This document shows positions 1 through 11,425 of a stretch of DNA of 64,000 nt, in pieces. Positions within the stretch are counted from its first letter, which is position 1. Every line of letters starts with the position of its first letter. This DNA is from Takashimella koratensis (taxonomy: Eukaryota; Basidiomycota; Tremellomycetes; Trichosporonales; Tetragoniomycetaceae). The stretch covers positions 682,001 to 746,000 of the forward strand of contig BCKT01000009.1 of the NCBI GenBank assembly GCA_003116875.1, read 5' to 3'. The notes under the pieces are model-generated. The model did not search any database. It was not told the origin of the DNA and was given only the letters and a program-made list of their open reading frames with translations. A program made the translations under genes and the position numbers.

Positions 1-1962
1 TGGTCATACGCCCAAGATGCCAAGGAGAAACCACCCGCTCCCTCACCGCAGCATGTGGATCTCTTGCCGGGCGACTGGATCGACTGGGCCCGCCCTATCC
101 CTTCCGAACTAAACATCTCAAAGGCTACACATGACTCGGCCATCGCATTTTTCGCTTCCTACTATGCTCCTTGGTGTATGGTCGTCGATATGTCGGCGTT
201 TCTACGAGACCTAGAGATATGCAACGTCGTCACTCGCCTGCCTCGATCAACGCCCAGCCCGACACGGACTGCCGCTTACTCGCCCTTGCTGCACAATTGT
301 GTACTCTACCTCGGCTTGCACCTGCAACGCGAGATATGGCCGGACATCGCTCAAGCCATGGACGGCCTGATCGACAAACACTGCCCTACCTTAATCATGC
401 GAGAAATCGAGGATCCAAATACTAGTACTTTGCTTGCTTTGACCTTGTTCGCAACGTGAGTAGCCGCCAGGTCGCCTGTGGTCAAGAACTCACACTCCTT
501 TAGGTGCTTGAACATCCGGAAAGACGTTTCGGCCCGGAATTCTGGGTACATCTACTTCGGCATGGCCTTTGCTGCCGTGCAAGCTGTGAGTTGCAGATCA
601 AGGTTCGATGCTGATTTCTTCTAGCTTGGTGTCAACATCAAAGTGAGTCATTGTCACGCTTGTTCATACGACTATTCGAGACTGACCACATCTGTCAGTG
701 CGATCATCTTGTGCCGTCTGGACAAATAAGTGTTGAAGAGAGGGACGTTCGTAACAATACCTATTGGACAATCTTCCAGCAAGATTTGGTGAGTGGAGGA
801 GAATTGTTGGTCACCTATTCCAAAGTTGCTCATTACCTGTCTAGCTTCGAGCCATTGGAGCAGGTCGACCACCAATGCTTGGTTCCTCTACCGATATTCC
901 ATTTCCCTCAATCGACCCACTTCGAGACGCGCTGCCGTGGTACTCGAGCAACCCGCTCAAGGTGTGCTCGTCCAACGGCCAGCCAGGGATGATCTCGACC
1001 GTTTTCCACTGGTCAGCGCGTCTGCACTGTATTCTACGCCGCGTGTTAGAAACCTCTCTGTGAGTACGGGGTGATAGCTCACTCACTGTTATATGATCTG
1101 ACCACATCAGATATTCGGTCAATGGCGATATTCAAACTCGCGACTCTCGTGTTGTGGCCATCGCACAGGAGTTGGAGATGTGGAAACAGAGTCAACCGTT
1201 CTTGAATCCATCGTTGCAACCACTACCCCACCTTTTGGTCACTCACATGCTTTATCATTTGACTTGCATTTACCTCTTCCGGCCATACTACCGCTCTCAA
1301 CTTGAAATCAGTCCATCGCCGGCAGAGCGATGCAATGAAGCTGCCAAATCCATCGGGCGCCTGCTTAGTGTGAGGCAAATGTTTTCTTTCTGTTTGTTCA
1401 GGGTGCTAACATGTTGTAGCTTTACGAGACTGAGCATGGGCTTCGCAATGGTTCGGCTACGCTTAGTAAGTTGACTCGAAGCTTTCCACTGACAAACTTA
1501 GTACCAATAGTCTTTGGAACGGCTACAATCTACCTTCTCGTTCTGGTATCGAGCGATCTCGCACCGTCTGATAACCAGGCGAACGTCAATCGGCTCGATC
1601 AAGCTGTGAGTAATTCAGTCTAAGAATTGATTCTGACTGTACAGACTTGGTTCATGAGTCAACTGGGTAGGTCTTGCCGTCAAGTCTCACCTCTCTGAGT
1701 ATCATCACTGACGAGCGCAGCTCTGACTTGGACGGAAGCTCGACGAGGGTTGGAGGTCATCAACACTCTTCGCTCAGAATGGCTACCTCACCTGACCGAC
1801 CCGGTCATCTCGAACCTTTCCATTCCTAATCTGTCTATCCCGACTCTGGACGAATCCGAGGAACTACCCAAGGAACTTCATGAATGGCTGATGGGGACGA
1901 GCTTTTGGGAACTTCTTCGTGGAAATGATGATTCGATCCCCAATCTGGAATTGACTCAATGA
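1..1962 (+). CDS. fungal-specific transcription factor, C-terminal part (5' end outside window)
   Basis: This is the 3' portion of a Zn2Cys6-type fungal transcription factor; the DNA-binding cluster lies upstream of the window. The reading passes through about eight exons separated by 50-70 bp introns and ends in TGA at 1960-1962. The fungal_trans middle homology region is clear: YAPWCMVVD near 165-190, then SGYIYFGMAFAAVQ at 540-585, CDHLVPSGQIS and VRNNTYW at 700-770, and GRPPMLGSS followed by DIPFP at 860-900, where family members usually read VGRPxxL. Such proteins are nuclear regulators that often control adjacent catabolic or transport genes, here an anion symporter and two aldolase-fold genes. 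The target is inference. Exon borders are approximate; the family call is firm. Confidence 0.85.
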
Positions 1963-2186
1963 TTCGGGCATGTTTTGTTGTAGAATCTCGCCTGATTTAA
2001 CAAAAGTACTGTATCATACGCTATCTACATATCCAATGAAGCTACGTACTGGTCGATATGAATAAGGACCTTCACGATTTTTACAACGCCGACGAAGCAA
2101 ATAGATATCGAAAAGTACGAAGAAGGAAGATAGCACGGTGGAGTGCGCTAAGAAGGTGAAAAACCTTACGGGGACTGTGTCAGAGC

Positions 2187-4204
2187 TTAGAGAGAATACG
2201 TAAAGCTCTCGTTCTCTTTATCGGACTTGTCGAGCCAGTGGTCGCCCTCTGCACCTGTCGGCTCAACCAGCTCCTCCTCCTGCGAGGCACGATGTGTCCC
2301 AATGCGTCGAAGTCTTCGAATGTACAGGTAGTATGTCAAGATGAGCTGCCGGAACAAATCAGTAATCATGTTTTTGTGCGCTCGTCATAAAACCCACCAG
2401 GATAGCAACGCAGTAGCAAATGAGCATCGCAACGACACCGCCTGTATACTCCGGGGCCTGATTTGCCTGAAACGTTTGTGGTCCTCTAAACTTGTTCAGA
2501 GGCTGGCTACTGGCATTGACTTACACTAGGTTGCCGACGAGATATCCGCAGTAGGCAATCCCGTACGTCATGGTCTTCTTGGTATATCCTCCGGTGTTGG
2601 CAGCAACGACGGTGTTCATGATGACATAAGGTGGCCAGAAAAAGTACACCAGCATGAGAGCACCGAGGGAGCCGCTGACTGTGGTGTCAGCTCCCGTCAT
2701 GCTTTGATAACTTACTATTGGTCCTAGGAATAACATGGAGCAAGATCGTTCCTAGCAGAGGAACCAAGCAGGCACCAATGGCAGTCAGGCAGCGTTGTTG
2801 GGCTATATGGTGAGTATCGTCGCCTCAAATGATGATGACTCACTTTTGATTGCGATGAAAGAGAAGATAAGAGAGGAAAAGTAGCTGATGAATCCCGTAG
2901 GAACCGACATAAGAGTGGCGTTACGGCTGGAGAATCCCAGAGAGGCGACGATGATGGTATAGAACGCTAAAAAGGTCAACACTGACAGAAATCTCTGCGC
3001 TCACTGAGAATACCACTGTCTTTGGCCAATGTTAGCAAAAGATTTATTGCGTTGCTTAGAAGCGAGCTTACTTGGAACGTTGAGGCAGATGTTCACTAAG
3101 AAAACGAGCCAGGTTTTCACGTCCAGCAATGCCTCTTTCACCTGATACCACTTGAGAGTTTTGTTCTGTAGCCGTTTCAGTGAGCGATTCCATCAAGAGT
3201 AATCCCTTTGCGTTCACTGACCATGACACCAATCTTGTTGCCTTGGAGCCTTCGGACGGCGATGACGCGCTGACGTGGAGTGAGCCACCAGGCTTGGAAC
3301 GGTGCGTCGGGCAGGAGCACCAGCATGATGACCCCGGTGGTAAAGGTGATAATGCCGATGAGGATATATAGAAGCTTCCACGAAGCGAATGTCGAGCTGG
3401 TGTAATAGGAGCAAGCGTCTACCCAGTAAAGGGTCAGCAAGTGTGGGATAAATTTCCTTCAAGCTCCTTGAGCAGACTCACATGAAAGCAAGCCGTTGAC
3501 AAAGGAAGACAAAGTGCTGAAGACGATGGCGGTACGAATGACAGCCTCCTTACGGGTATACCAAGACGAGAGAATTAAAGTAAAGCCGGGAAAGGTCAAG
3601 GCCTCGAAAAGGCCAAGGGTAAAACGGCAAACAGCGAGTCCGGCAAAGTTCTTGCAAGCTGCGTGGCAGAGAGCAATCACGCCCCAGATCGTGACATTGG
3701 CAGCGACGACTTTACCGGTCTGGAATCGCTGCATCAGGAATAAGGCAGGGAAGACGGCAGGGAGCGACCCAAAGAAGATGATGCTTGACGCCCATGAGTA
3801 TTGCTGGCCCACGAGGTTGAGGTCGGTACGTAGACCAAGAACAGCGGCGGTGCCGAGAGCGACTTTGTCGACAGCGCCCATCCTAACAGCCCTTAGTAGA
3901 TATTCCATTGGAAATGGCAGACTGAATGCACTTACATGAGTGCCACCAAGAGCATGGGGATGATGACCCAATCCGCCTTGCGAACGACGGCACGTTCTTC
4001 CTCCTTGGTGAACGGTGCCAAAAGGGTCGCGGCGTCGGGACCACGGGCGGTAGCGGCGAGGAAACGACCTGCTGCATCCAAAGCAGAGTCGTCAAGGTCG
4101 ACATCAGGGTCCACCGGAAGGACTGTAGCCGATCCTTTGGCTTCTCCGAGATTCGCCATGGGTTTCTCGTCCAATTTGGATGGGTCGTTGTGTGTAGATT
4201 CCAT
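2187..4204 (-). CDS. MFS transporter, allantoate permease / anion:cation symporter (Dal5-like) family
   Basis: A plasma-membrane secondary transporter of the ACS branch of the major facilitator superfamily, which takes up organic anions such as allantoate, nicotinate, pantothenate or sugar acids. The start at 4204 is an ATG followed by a hydrophilic tail of about 85 residues that leads into the first membrane segment. The TM1/loop region reads AVDKVALGTA then LGLRTDLNLVG (family pattern: DK-N-GNA, GL--DL-L). Further segments follow, including FTLGLFEALTFPGF and SSWYTRKEAVIRTAIVFS (the W-Y-x-R-x-E element after TM4), then LPDAPFQAWWLTPRQR before the central loop. At least eight introns interrupt it. 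The C-terminal tail after the last membrane segment is acidic. The substrate cannot be read from sequence; its location between a regulator and two aldolase-fold genes suggests an organic acid. Confidence 0.88.
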
Positions 4205-4644
4205 TTTTGGTCGCGTACGTTAGACCGGAGCGTTCGCCACAGTTGAAGAGACCTGGAACAAGTCTAAATCCAGCCTAGAGGGAAGCGATTTATGTACTGG
4301 TGGGTCCCCCACCTTATCGGTGCGACTATAGCAATGTCAAGAGGCCTTATCACCTAACCTCTTCTTGCTCAAGCTGGAAAGTGTGAGGTGAAAGCTGATT
4401 GGTCGTGAGTGAGCAGAGAACAGCGACAGAGTTGGAACAGGCGGATTAGTGATTTCCACCGAACGTCCACGCCCTTCCTCGGAAATTCCCCTATTTCCAC
4501 CAACCCCCTTTACACGTGGTATGGAGCTGAAGCATGATAGAGGAGACTAAAATGCATGCCAACGTACAGTACGCCTCCTGACATGCAAGCAGAGTTGAGC
4601 TCTACTCAGGGGAAGTCTAGTGGATATGCAAACCATCTAGTTGC
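4205..4644. other. intergenic region, promoter of the ACS transporter
   Basis: This gap separates the transporter start (4204, minus strand) from the stop codon of aldolase A (4645, minus strand). It must hold the transporter promoter and the 3' UTR of the aldolase gene. I see no convincing coding exon or RNA gene. Confidence 0.5.
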
Positions 4645-5799
4645 TCAGCACTTGTAATCACCGCCAGTTTCGGTCTCGATCCAATCAAACATCTCCTGTG
4701 CTTGGAAATACGCCTCGTCCTCACCCCCGTGCGCAGCAAAAACGGCCGCAATATCTTCACTTGCGACCTTCATAGGTGCACCAAGCGCATCCGACATCAG
4801 CTGGGTTTCGCACAGCTGCTCGAGGCGAACAAAGTAGGCAACGGCAGCTTCCACGGTTTGGGCCGCTGTCAAGATTCCGTGGTTTTGGAGGATGACACCC
4901 TTCCCGTGCGGTCCGAGGGCTTTGCAGATGTTACGACCTTCCTCGTCGTCCAAGACGATTCCGCCAAAGTTGTCGTAAAGCTTGACCGTCTCGGCGAACT
5001 GTGAGGCATCTGGAGCATAGTCAACATAATGCCGTTCATCGTGTGAGCCCGATGAGAGGCTGAGGACATACCATAGGACGCAATGTCGACGTTCCTCCCC
5101 AACACACTGAAGGCTCGGCCAAATGTAGTATGGCTGTGTGCAGCCGCGTGAATGTCTTGTCGCATCTTGTGGACGGCACCGTGGATCGCGAAACCAGCAG
5201 CGTTGTCTGAACAATGAGCCAACATGTAACCGGAAGTCTGCCCCGGCAGGGCAAGCTGAGCAACTCACAGATCTGGCCGTCACCGGGCTTGCCACCCTCG
5301 AGGATGTTGCCGTCGTGGTCGATCAATAGAAGGTCTGAGACAGTCATGAGGTCGAATGCGACGCCATATGGGTTGACCCAGAAAGCGCTGGGGATGAGAG
5401 GTGAGCATGGTCTTACCTATTTGATTGGTCAAGCCAAGGTGCAGGGAAGCCAAATACTATAACGACGGGGATACCTGGACTTACTTGGGGTTGATCACAT
5501 CTCGGACGGTGATGTGTCCCGCGACACCTTCATCATACCCAAGCTTGGAAAAGATGCGGAACGCAGCTGCCAGTCGCTCCTTCTGGAACTTTTGCTGTTG
5601 TCGGATAGAGTATCAGCAATCTGCAATCATATGGCTGTCTGAGTATAGTTGGGGCAGTGCAGCCTTTGCTCACCTCGGCTTCTTTGCAGGGGAAGGTGGG
5701 TCGGGTGAATCGCTTGCTCCTGGGGGCTGGCGCATCACCTCGGAGGCGGAGGGGAGCAGTGGACGTCTCTGCGACGCTCTCAGTTTGAACGGACGACAT
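4645..5799 (-). CDS. class II aldolase/adducin domain protein A (complete metal site)
   Basis: A cytosolic-type class II aldolase/adducin-fold protein; the family includes fuculose-phosphate aldolase, ribulose-phosphate epimerase and fungal Mug14-like proteins of uncertain substrate. The start is the ATG at 5797-5799. Exons read in order: an N-terminal segment ending [20 protein letters not shown] (the glycine-rich substrate loop); [44 protein letters not shown], with the metal-binding H-x-H; then [16 protein letters not shown], with the third metal-ligand His, and a helical C-terminus ending GGDYKC. About five introns. It lies divergently to paralogue B (6260) across 460 bp, so co-regulation is likely. 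All three metal-ligand histidines are present, so it should be catalytically competent. The substrate is unknown. Confidence 0.87.
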
Positions 5800-6259
5800 G
5801 ATATGGGATTGAGACGAGGTTTCGAAGTTGTCTTGCGAACTTGGCGAGTAGATGAATATCTTTTCAAGCCGTCTACACTGCTGCTCGGTGGAGATGCGTG
5901 ATATATGCCGTGAGTATTGGAGAAAGCGCTCAGTCAGAGTCGGAAACGATTTGTTGACGATTGACGATGCGCTTATCCGGATTGGAAAAGGAGCCACGGA
6001 TGGCGCCCCGATCCGGTCTTCGGTGCGTCCCCGATAGGTGGAGGTAGTTCCGGTCCGGGTTTCAAGCCCGAATGCATTTCCACCACCATTCAAACGTCCA
6101 CGCAGCATAACTCCGCCGCCCTTACCCCTCCAACGACTGAACACTCGACTCAACAGGTCTGAAGATAAGCGCGAGTAACAGACTACGGTCCACTCAATCG
6201 ACCAAAAGACAACACCCAAAGTTTTGCTCCAAGTCCTCAAAGATTTCAATCACATCGCC
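5800..6259. promoter_or_regulatory. divergent promoter between two class II aldolase paralogues
   Basis: The 460-bp gap lies between two ATG codons that point outward (5799 minus, 6260 plus), so it must serve both genes. It contains several CGG/CCG triplets in the stretch 5975-6060 (for example TCCGG near 5976 and 6012, CGG-N7-CCG near 6021, and CCGGTCCGGG near 6050), the half-sites used by Zn2Cys6 factors. That a local factor binds here is inference. Confidence 0.5.
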
Positions 6260-7395
6260 ATGGCTATCGAAGTTGTTGACAACCCGGAGTACGATGCTGG
6301 GGACAAGCCTCGGGTGCGCAAGTTCAGGCGTGCCATGCCGCCGACATTTACCGTGAGTCTTGAGCCAGTAGGCGCTTGTTATCGCTCGAGGCTTCAAGCT
6401 GACATACCATATAGAACCTCAGCGAGGAGAGGACGTATCGTAAAGGGCGGCTAGCCATGGCTGCTCGTATCGTCGCAGCGCAAGGCTGGGGTGTGGGTTG
6501 CGGAATGGCGTTGTCGGTAAGCCTCCATTGCTCAATTCGGCACACAAGGAGCTAGCTAAGACCTTTATCCATCAGTGTCGAGACCCCGCCGAGCCTACAG
6601 CGATCTATGTGCTGCCTGCTGGCCGTGCGCTCGCGGCGATGCGCTCTGCGGACCTTATCAAGATCAGCGTAGAGACGGGTGCTGTGCTGGACAACGACTC
6701 TGAGTGGGGCTGTAAGTGTCATCTGCGTCTCCTATGCTCCTTCACCCAGCTCGCTGACCATAGCAGACGACCTCAACTCGGTCGCCATCCACCGAGCAAT
6801 CTACGCAGCCCGACCAGATATTGGCGGTATCATCCACGGCCACACCCCTCACGCCCGCGCTTTTTCCATGCAAGACCGACCCTTGGAGATGATTGTGCAA
6901 GGTAGGCCGTGCACCCAATGTCACCCCTATCTCATTCCCAACTTCGACAGCTGACCCCCTTTTAGACTCGTGTACGTTCTTTGAGCGTATTCACCGACTG
7001 CCCTTTGAGACGGGTGTCAACGCCGCGACTCATCCCGAAGCCGTCGCCGCATGCCTCGGCAAGGGCAAGGGTCTGATCATGGATAACCGCGGGATCCTCT
7101 TGGCTGGAGCGACCATCGAGTGTTCAATCAGCTACTATATCCGCCTCAACAGTCTGTGTCAGATTCAGCTCCTCGCCGAGGCGGCGCTTCGAGGACGCGG
7201 AGGCGACTTTGTTCGCGTTGGGCAGCAGGAGGTCCAGGTGAGTTACTAGGAGTTATTGTCGGGCAAGAAGGAGATAAGCTGAGACCTCGACAGTTCACGT
7301 TTGACAACAGCGGGTCCGAACATCATGCTTGGCTCATGGCTATGCCGTATTTCGCCCGCCAGGACAAACTCACCGGCGGCGCGATGGTTATATAA
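6260..7395 (+). CDS. class II aldolase/adducin domain protein B (third metal-ligand His replaced by Arg)
   Basis: A paralogue of the divergent gene at 4645-5799. Start ATG at 6260 (MAIEVVDNPEYD), stop TAA at 7393-7395; about five introns (for example after PPTFT, MALS, DSEWG, IVQ and QQEVQ). The fold markers are AARIVAAQGWGVG near the substrate loop, IGGIIHGHTPHARAFS with the H-x-H metal pair, and then IMDNRGILLAGATIE. Compared with NHGILTAA in paralogue A, the third metal-ligand His is Arg here (codon CGC at 7088-7090). The helix after it, ISYYIRLNSLCQIQLL, keeps the family pattern. With one of three histidine ligands missing, aldol chemistry may be lost or altered; the protein could act as a partner subunit, a decarboxylase-like variant or a pseudoenzyme. 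The reading frame is otherwise intact. Confidence 0.85.
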
Positions 7396-8201
7396 GTGAC
7401 TTTGGCGCAGACGTCTCGGGTGCTTGGTGGCACAGTCTGTTCATAGATGCTGTACATGACATGCACATTGAAACCGTCGTCTCTCTCAAGCGTCTGGTAT
7501 TAGCATCTCTCACGCATTTGTCCCCGCACCAAAGCAGTGAAACCATCGTTTCGCGAATTCGCTCCGGAATAAAGATGCTCCTTCGCCTTGCGGAAATGCT
7601 GAAGCCACAACAACTTAGACTGACTCACAGAGGGCCAGAACCTCCTTCACTGCTTGGCGACGAGCCATAGCCCCGTGTCCGCGGCTTGCTCTCCACGTCC
7701 GCGGCTCTGAGATCTCAGCTCATCCCCGCCCTCCACCCCGCTGTCTACCCCATGCGATCCAAGAACTGGCTTTCGCCCTCGAATTTGTGCAATTATAAAT
7801 CCGCCATTTCCACCGCTCCCACCGCTCCGTCTCACCAGGCACGCTTAACCGATTTCTCCTCTCCCCCCAAGCTCGCACCTGGTTGGTCGTTGTCGCTTAA
7901 GCTCAGATCCTCTACCCATACCGGAACGATAAGCTGTTCCAACCGCAAGATGCAGTTGCGCTCGATTGAAGCTACTACAGTACTCTTGACTTTACATCAT
8001 CCTTCATACCCGTCTATAAAAAGATGGGACGGAGAAGGAGCGGTTGATTACCCTCTCACGGCCATTGTCCCTTCACTGACCCTTGGGCTGACTCGAACGT
8101 TTCGAATTCGGGCTTGACAATTAGCGACGATACTACAACGAGACAATACCGCCTACCACCAAGCTCCCTGAACCTCACGAAGACTCCTTGCAAGCACTAG
8201 C
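7396..8201. other. intergenic region upstream of amino acid permease
   Basis: An 806-bp gap between two plus-strand genes. It contains an open frame from 7686 to 8117, but without an ATG start or recognisable motifs, so I read it as non-coding. It ends in a TATA-containing promoter for the gene at 8202. Confidence 0.5.
8015..8023 (+). promoter_or_regulatory. TATA box of the amino acid permease gene
   Basis: TATAAAAAG lies about 185 bp before the ATG at 8202 and is the only strong TATA match in this gap. A 5' UTR of roughly 150 nt would follow. Confidence 0.5.
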
Positions 8202-10016
8202 ATGGACCACGACCTTTCTCGCCAAGAAAAGACAATCACGGACCAAGACATGAAGGCGCTCGACGTGACCACGGTCGAGCCAGCGACCGACGAGGCACAG
8301 CACGATGCCGTGTTTGGTGACCTTAACGAGAACGGACCCAACTACCGCAATGTTCGTCACTGTCGTGATCTATCCACCCCTCCCGCCCACTCTCCCCACC
8401 TCTTTCTCCATTATATCTACTATATCTAAACCACCCCGACCCCATCACCGGGCTAACCCATTCACAGGTCAGCCTACTCCAATCCGTGGCACTCATGATC
8501 AAGTCCCAAATCGGTCTCGGTGTCCTCTCCATCCCCTCTGTCTTCTCGACCCTCGGCATGGTCCCCGGAGTCATCTGCCTCCTCACCATTGCGGCCATGA
8601 CCACCTGGACCGACTATGTCGTTGGACCGTTCAAGCTTCGGCACCCAGAGATGTACGGGATCGACGACGCGGGCTATATCATGTTTGGTCGAGTCGGACG
8701 AGAGATCCTTGCCGTCGGCTATGTTCTCTGTAAGTGTGGGAACCAGTCCAAGCGCAATTGCTCGATCGATAATCCGAAGGGATGTTGACAAACTTGTCCG
8801 AAGATCAAACATTTTGTGCAGGGTCCGGTATGCTCAGTATCTCCATCGCCTTCAACGCCATGTCCACGCACGCTATCTGCACGGCAGGCTTTGTCGCCAT
8901 TGCCGCCGTCATCGTCGTCATGGTCTCTAGTATCCAGACATTATCTCGTATCGGTATTCTCGCATGGGTTGGCCTTGTCTCAATCCTTTCTGCCTGTACG
9001 TCACTACCTTCAAGCTCATACTCAAGCACAAGCCCGATTAGATCTTCACAATTGAGACCAGTCGGCTAACTATCTCTCAGTGTTCATCGTGACTATCGCC
9101 GTTGGTGTCCAAGACCGGCCAGCTGCCGCGCCGACTACTGGACCATGGGACAAGCAAGTCCTAATCATTGGTCACCCGAGCTTCACCGAGGCCATCTCAG
9201 CCGTGTCCTCCCTCGTCTTTGCGTACGCGGGGACACCTTCCTTCTTCCCGATCGCAGCTGAGATGCGTAACCCGAAGCAGTACAAAACAGGCCTTCTCAT
9301 TTGTCAGGCGGTAGTCACGGCTGTGTACCTTGTGAGTGGGCTTAGAATTCTGCTCTGTACAGTCCAAGGCTGATCCAAGACAGACTATTGGGATTGTGTT
9401 CTACTTTTACTGCGGACAATACGTCTCGTCCCCTGCACTGGGTTCGGCCGGACCCTTGCTCAAGAAGATCTGCTATGGCCTCGCTTTACCAGGTCTTATC
9501 ATGAGCGCTACCCTGCTCACCCATGTGAGTCTTCCCCTATACTCACCCCGCCTCTCTCTCACACAGCTGCTTACTTTTTCTCTCTCTCTCCAGTTACCCG
9601 CCAAATACCTGTTCATCCGATTCCTTCGCAACTCTCGACACCTTGCCCAGAACACACTCACGCACTGGATCACCTGGTTCGCATGTGTCATTGGCTGTGC
9701 AATTTTCTCATACATTGTCTCTTCTGCCATCCCGATCTTTGGCGACTTGGTCTCGCTCGTCGGTGCGCTACTGGGTACACTCATGTCGATGCAGCCCCTC
9801 GCTGCGATGTGGCTTTACGACAACTGGGATAGCGGGCGCCGCAACCCTTCGGCCAAGTGGAGGTTCCTCACGGGCTGGAACGTGTTCATCATCGTTGCGG
9901 GAACATTCCTTATGGTTGCAGGGACGTACGGATCGATCGTCACAATCATCACAGATTTCAACGCGGGTAACGGGACTCGACCGTGGTCTTGCGCGGACAA
10001 CTCGGGCTCGGTATGA
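8202..10016 (+). CDS. amino acid permease, Mtr/AAAP-type (neutral amino acid transporter)
   Basis: A polytopic amino acid/proton symporter of the AAAP superfamily that resembles the Mtr (methyltryptophan-resistance) permeases of filamentous fungi. The start ATG at 8202 gives a hydrophilic N-tail of about 50 residues (MDHDLSRQEKTI onwards) before TM1. Visible membrane segments include MIKSQIGLGVLSIPSVF (the family glycine-rich TM1 with its unwound region), VICLLTIAAMTTW, MLSISIAFNAMSTHAIC, LFIVTIAVGVQ, ISAVSSLVFAYAGTPSFF followed by AAEMRNPKQYKTGLL (the conserved loop with a positively charged patch), IGIVFYFYCG, ICYGLALPGLIMSATLLTH and LGTLMSMQPLAAMWLYDNW; about eleven segments in total. Introns fall after NYRN, AVGYVL, SILSA, TAVYL and LLTH. 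It ends TGA at 10014-10016. The exact substrate is not determinable. Confidence 0.9.
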
Positions 10017-10620
10017 AGAGGGTATCCTGGTATTCAAGTCGAATTGAGAGGAGAGAGGAGGACGAAAGGAAAAGAGATTCATAGTGTTCGTTTGTTTCGA
10101 ATCAGTACTGGATCAGTTGTGCTACGTGCTTTCAAGTTGTCTCTACACGTTGTCCGTTAGTCTCTGGGCACTGGCATGTGAATGAAATCTGGCATGACCA
10201 TGCTGCGAACTCTCAGAGACCATGATGGCGGCGTCACATGACGGGGAGTGCGTCGTTCGGCCGATTGCGAGAAGTACACAGTGGTCCCATGTCGCATAAG
10301 GAGTCTAGTTTGGGGTCAAATACAATATGGTAGCGGTGCGGGATTGATCCTATGATACAAGGTACGATCCTGGTTGGCGGAATCGATAGCCTCGGGGAAC
10401 GATGTTCCACGGTCGCCGAGATCGAAGTGAAGTTCATGTCGCGACGAGTTATGGTGTCGGCATGGGCGTCGAGGCGACTACTCGGGTTCCTCGGGGTTTC
10501 GCCTCTTCCTTGGATTTTGTTCCGCCTCACTGACCTCCAATCGCCTCTCCGTCTCACGGGCCGTGTCCGCCTCCTATCCTGACCCACCCCCACTCCTGCC
10601 TTCACCCCTTTGTCCCACCT

Positions 10621-10681
<61 letters not shown>

Positions 10682-10738
10682 GTCCCTCGCCCCACGCGGC
10701 TCGCCGGTCCGATCCATTTCAGGTCCTCTAGGACCAAA
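10017..10738. other. intergenic region with a 58-base poly-C tract
   Basis: This gap lies between the permease stop and the DAD4 stop (convergent genes), so it holds only 3' UTRs and terminators. The poly-C run is its main feature. The long proline or glycine frames through it are artefacts of the homopolymer. Confidence 0.5.
10622..10679 (+). repeat. poly-C homopolymer, 58 bases
   Basis: An uninterrupted run of 58 C residues between ACCT-A and GGGTCC. It may be a true homopolymer (G-quadruplex / i-motif capable) or a mis-sized assembly gap. Confidence 0.95.
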
Positions 10739-11152
10739 CTACAACGGCTTGGGCATGTTGTTCACCGCCTCTAGGTTGTACGCGACGTTGCGAGAGTAGT
10801 TTGCAAAGAGTTGAGCAGCTACGGTGGTCGGGGCTGAAGACGCGAGAAACTCCTAGGTAGATGTCAGTTGAGCTCGTCAGGTGGGCGTGCAACGCGCACG
10901 ATAAAAGGCGGGGCAGCAGTGTTAAACGGACGAAAGAGGACAGTGGGGTGAGATGGAGACAAAAGTCGAGGATCAGGAGCTCACCTTGATACAGTGGTTC
11001 ATCTCGAGAACGGCCTCGTTACACTTGTCCTACGCAGATCAACAACAGCTCGATTGGAACTGAGCAAGTCCCGAAGGTAGAAGTAGACTCACAACGTTCT
11101 TGATGATTCGCTCCAAGAGCACAGCTTGTTCAGCCTCGTGTGGGTTCTCCAT
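10739..11152 (-). CDS. DAD4: DASH/Dam1 complex subunit Dad4
   Basis: Dad4 is a small subunit of the DASH (Dam1) ring, which couples kinetochores to spindle microtubule plus ends. Three short exons on the minus strand, 11093-11152, 10985-11029 and 10739-10852, join in phase 0 at both junctions (introns GTGAGT..TAG and GTGAGC..TAG) to give 72 residues, the same length as budding-yeast Dad4. The protein opens with the family signature MENPHE, continues LLERIIKNV and DKCNEAVLEMN, and closes with FANYSRNVAYNLEA and NNMPKPL. I chose the ATG at 11152 because MENPHE is the invariant N-terminus, although the frame is open upstream. The whole protein is helical and lacks membrane segments. Each exon is too short to stand out as an open frame, so the gene is easy to miss. 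Confidence 0.93.
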
Positions 11153-11425
11153 GACGCGCGTCTCGGGGGTGTCAGTATCGATATCGGTGTAGTGAATCTT
11201 GAGACAATCAGATTTTGTTGTTGTTGATCTTTTCAACGCGTCGGGAGTTTTGAGATTAGTCCGGCGTCTGTCCGATTATACTAATTCTCATTAGGGATTC
11301 GGATTCATAATCAAATCCTAATATCTAATCCGACATTGACCTTGGTGCGTTTGCTTCATACACAGACTATGCTACAGAGATGCACAAGCGCACAAGCACA
11401 ACCTTCTCCATGATAGCTACTCTGC

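Noticed and set aside
7686..8117. Plus-strand 143-codon frame upstream of the amino acid permease
   Set aside because: Starts at TTG, contains the permease TATA box and lacks any recognisable motif.
10234..10737. Minus-strand frame with a 20-residue poly-Gly
   Set aside because: It exists only because of the poly-C homopolymer and has no ATG-led conserved protein.
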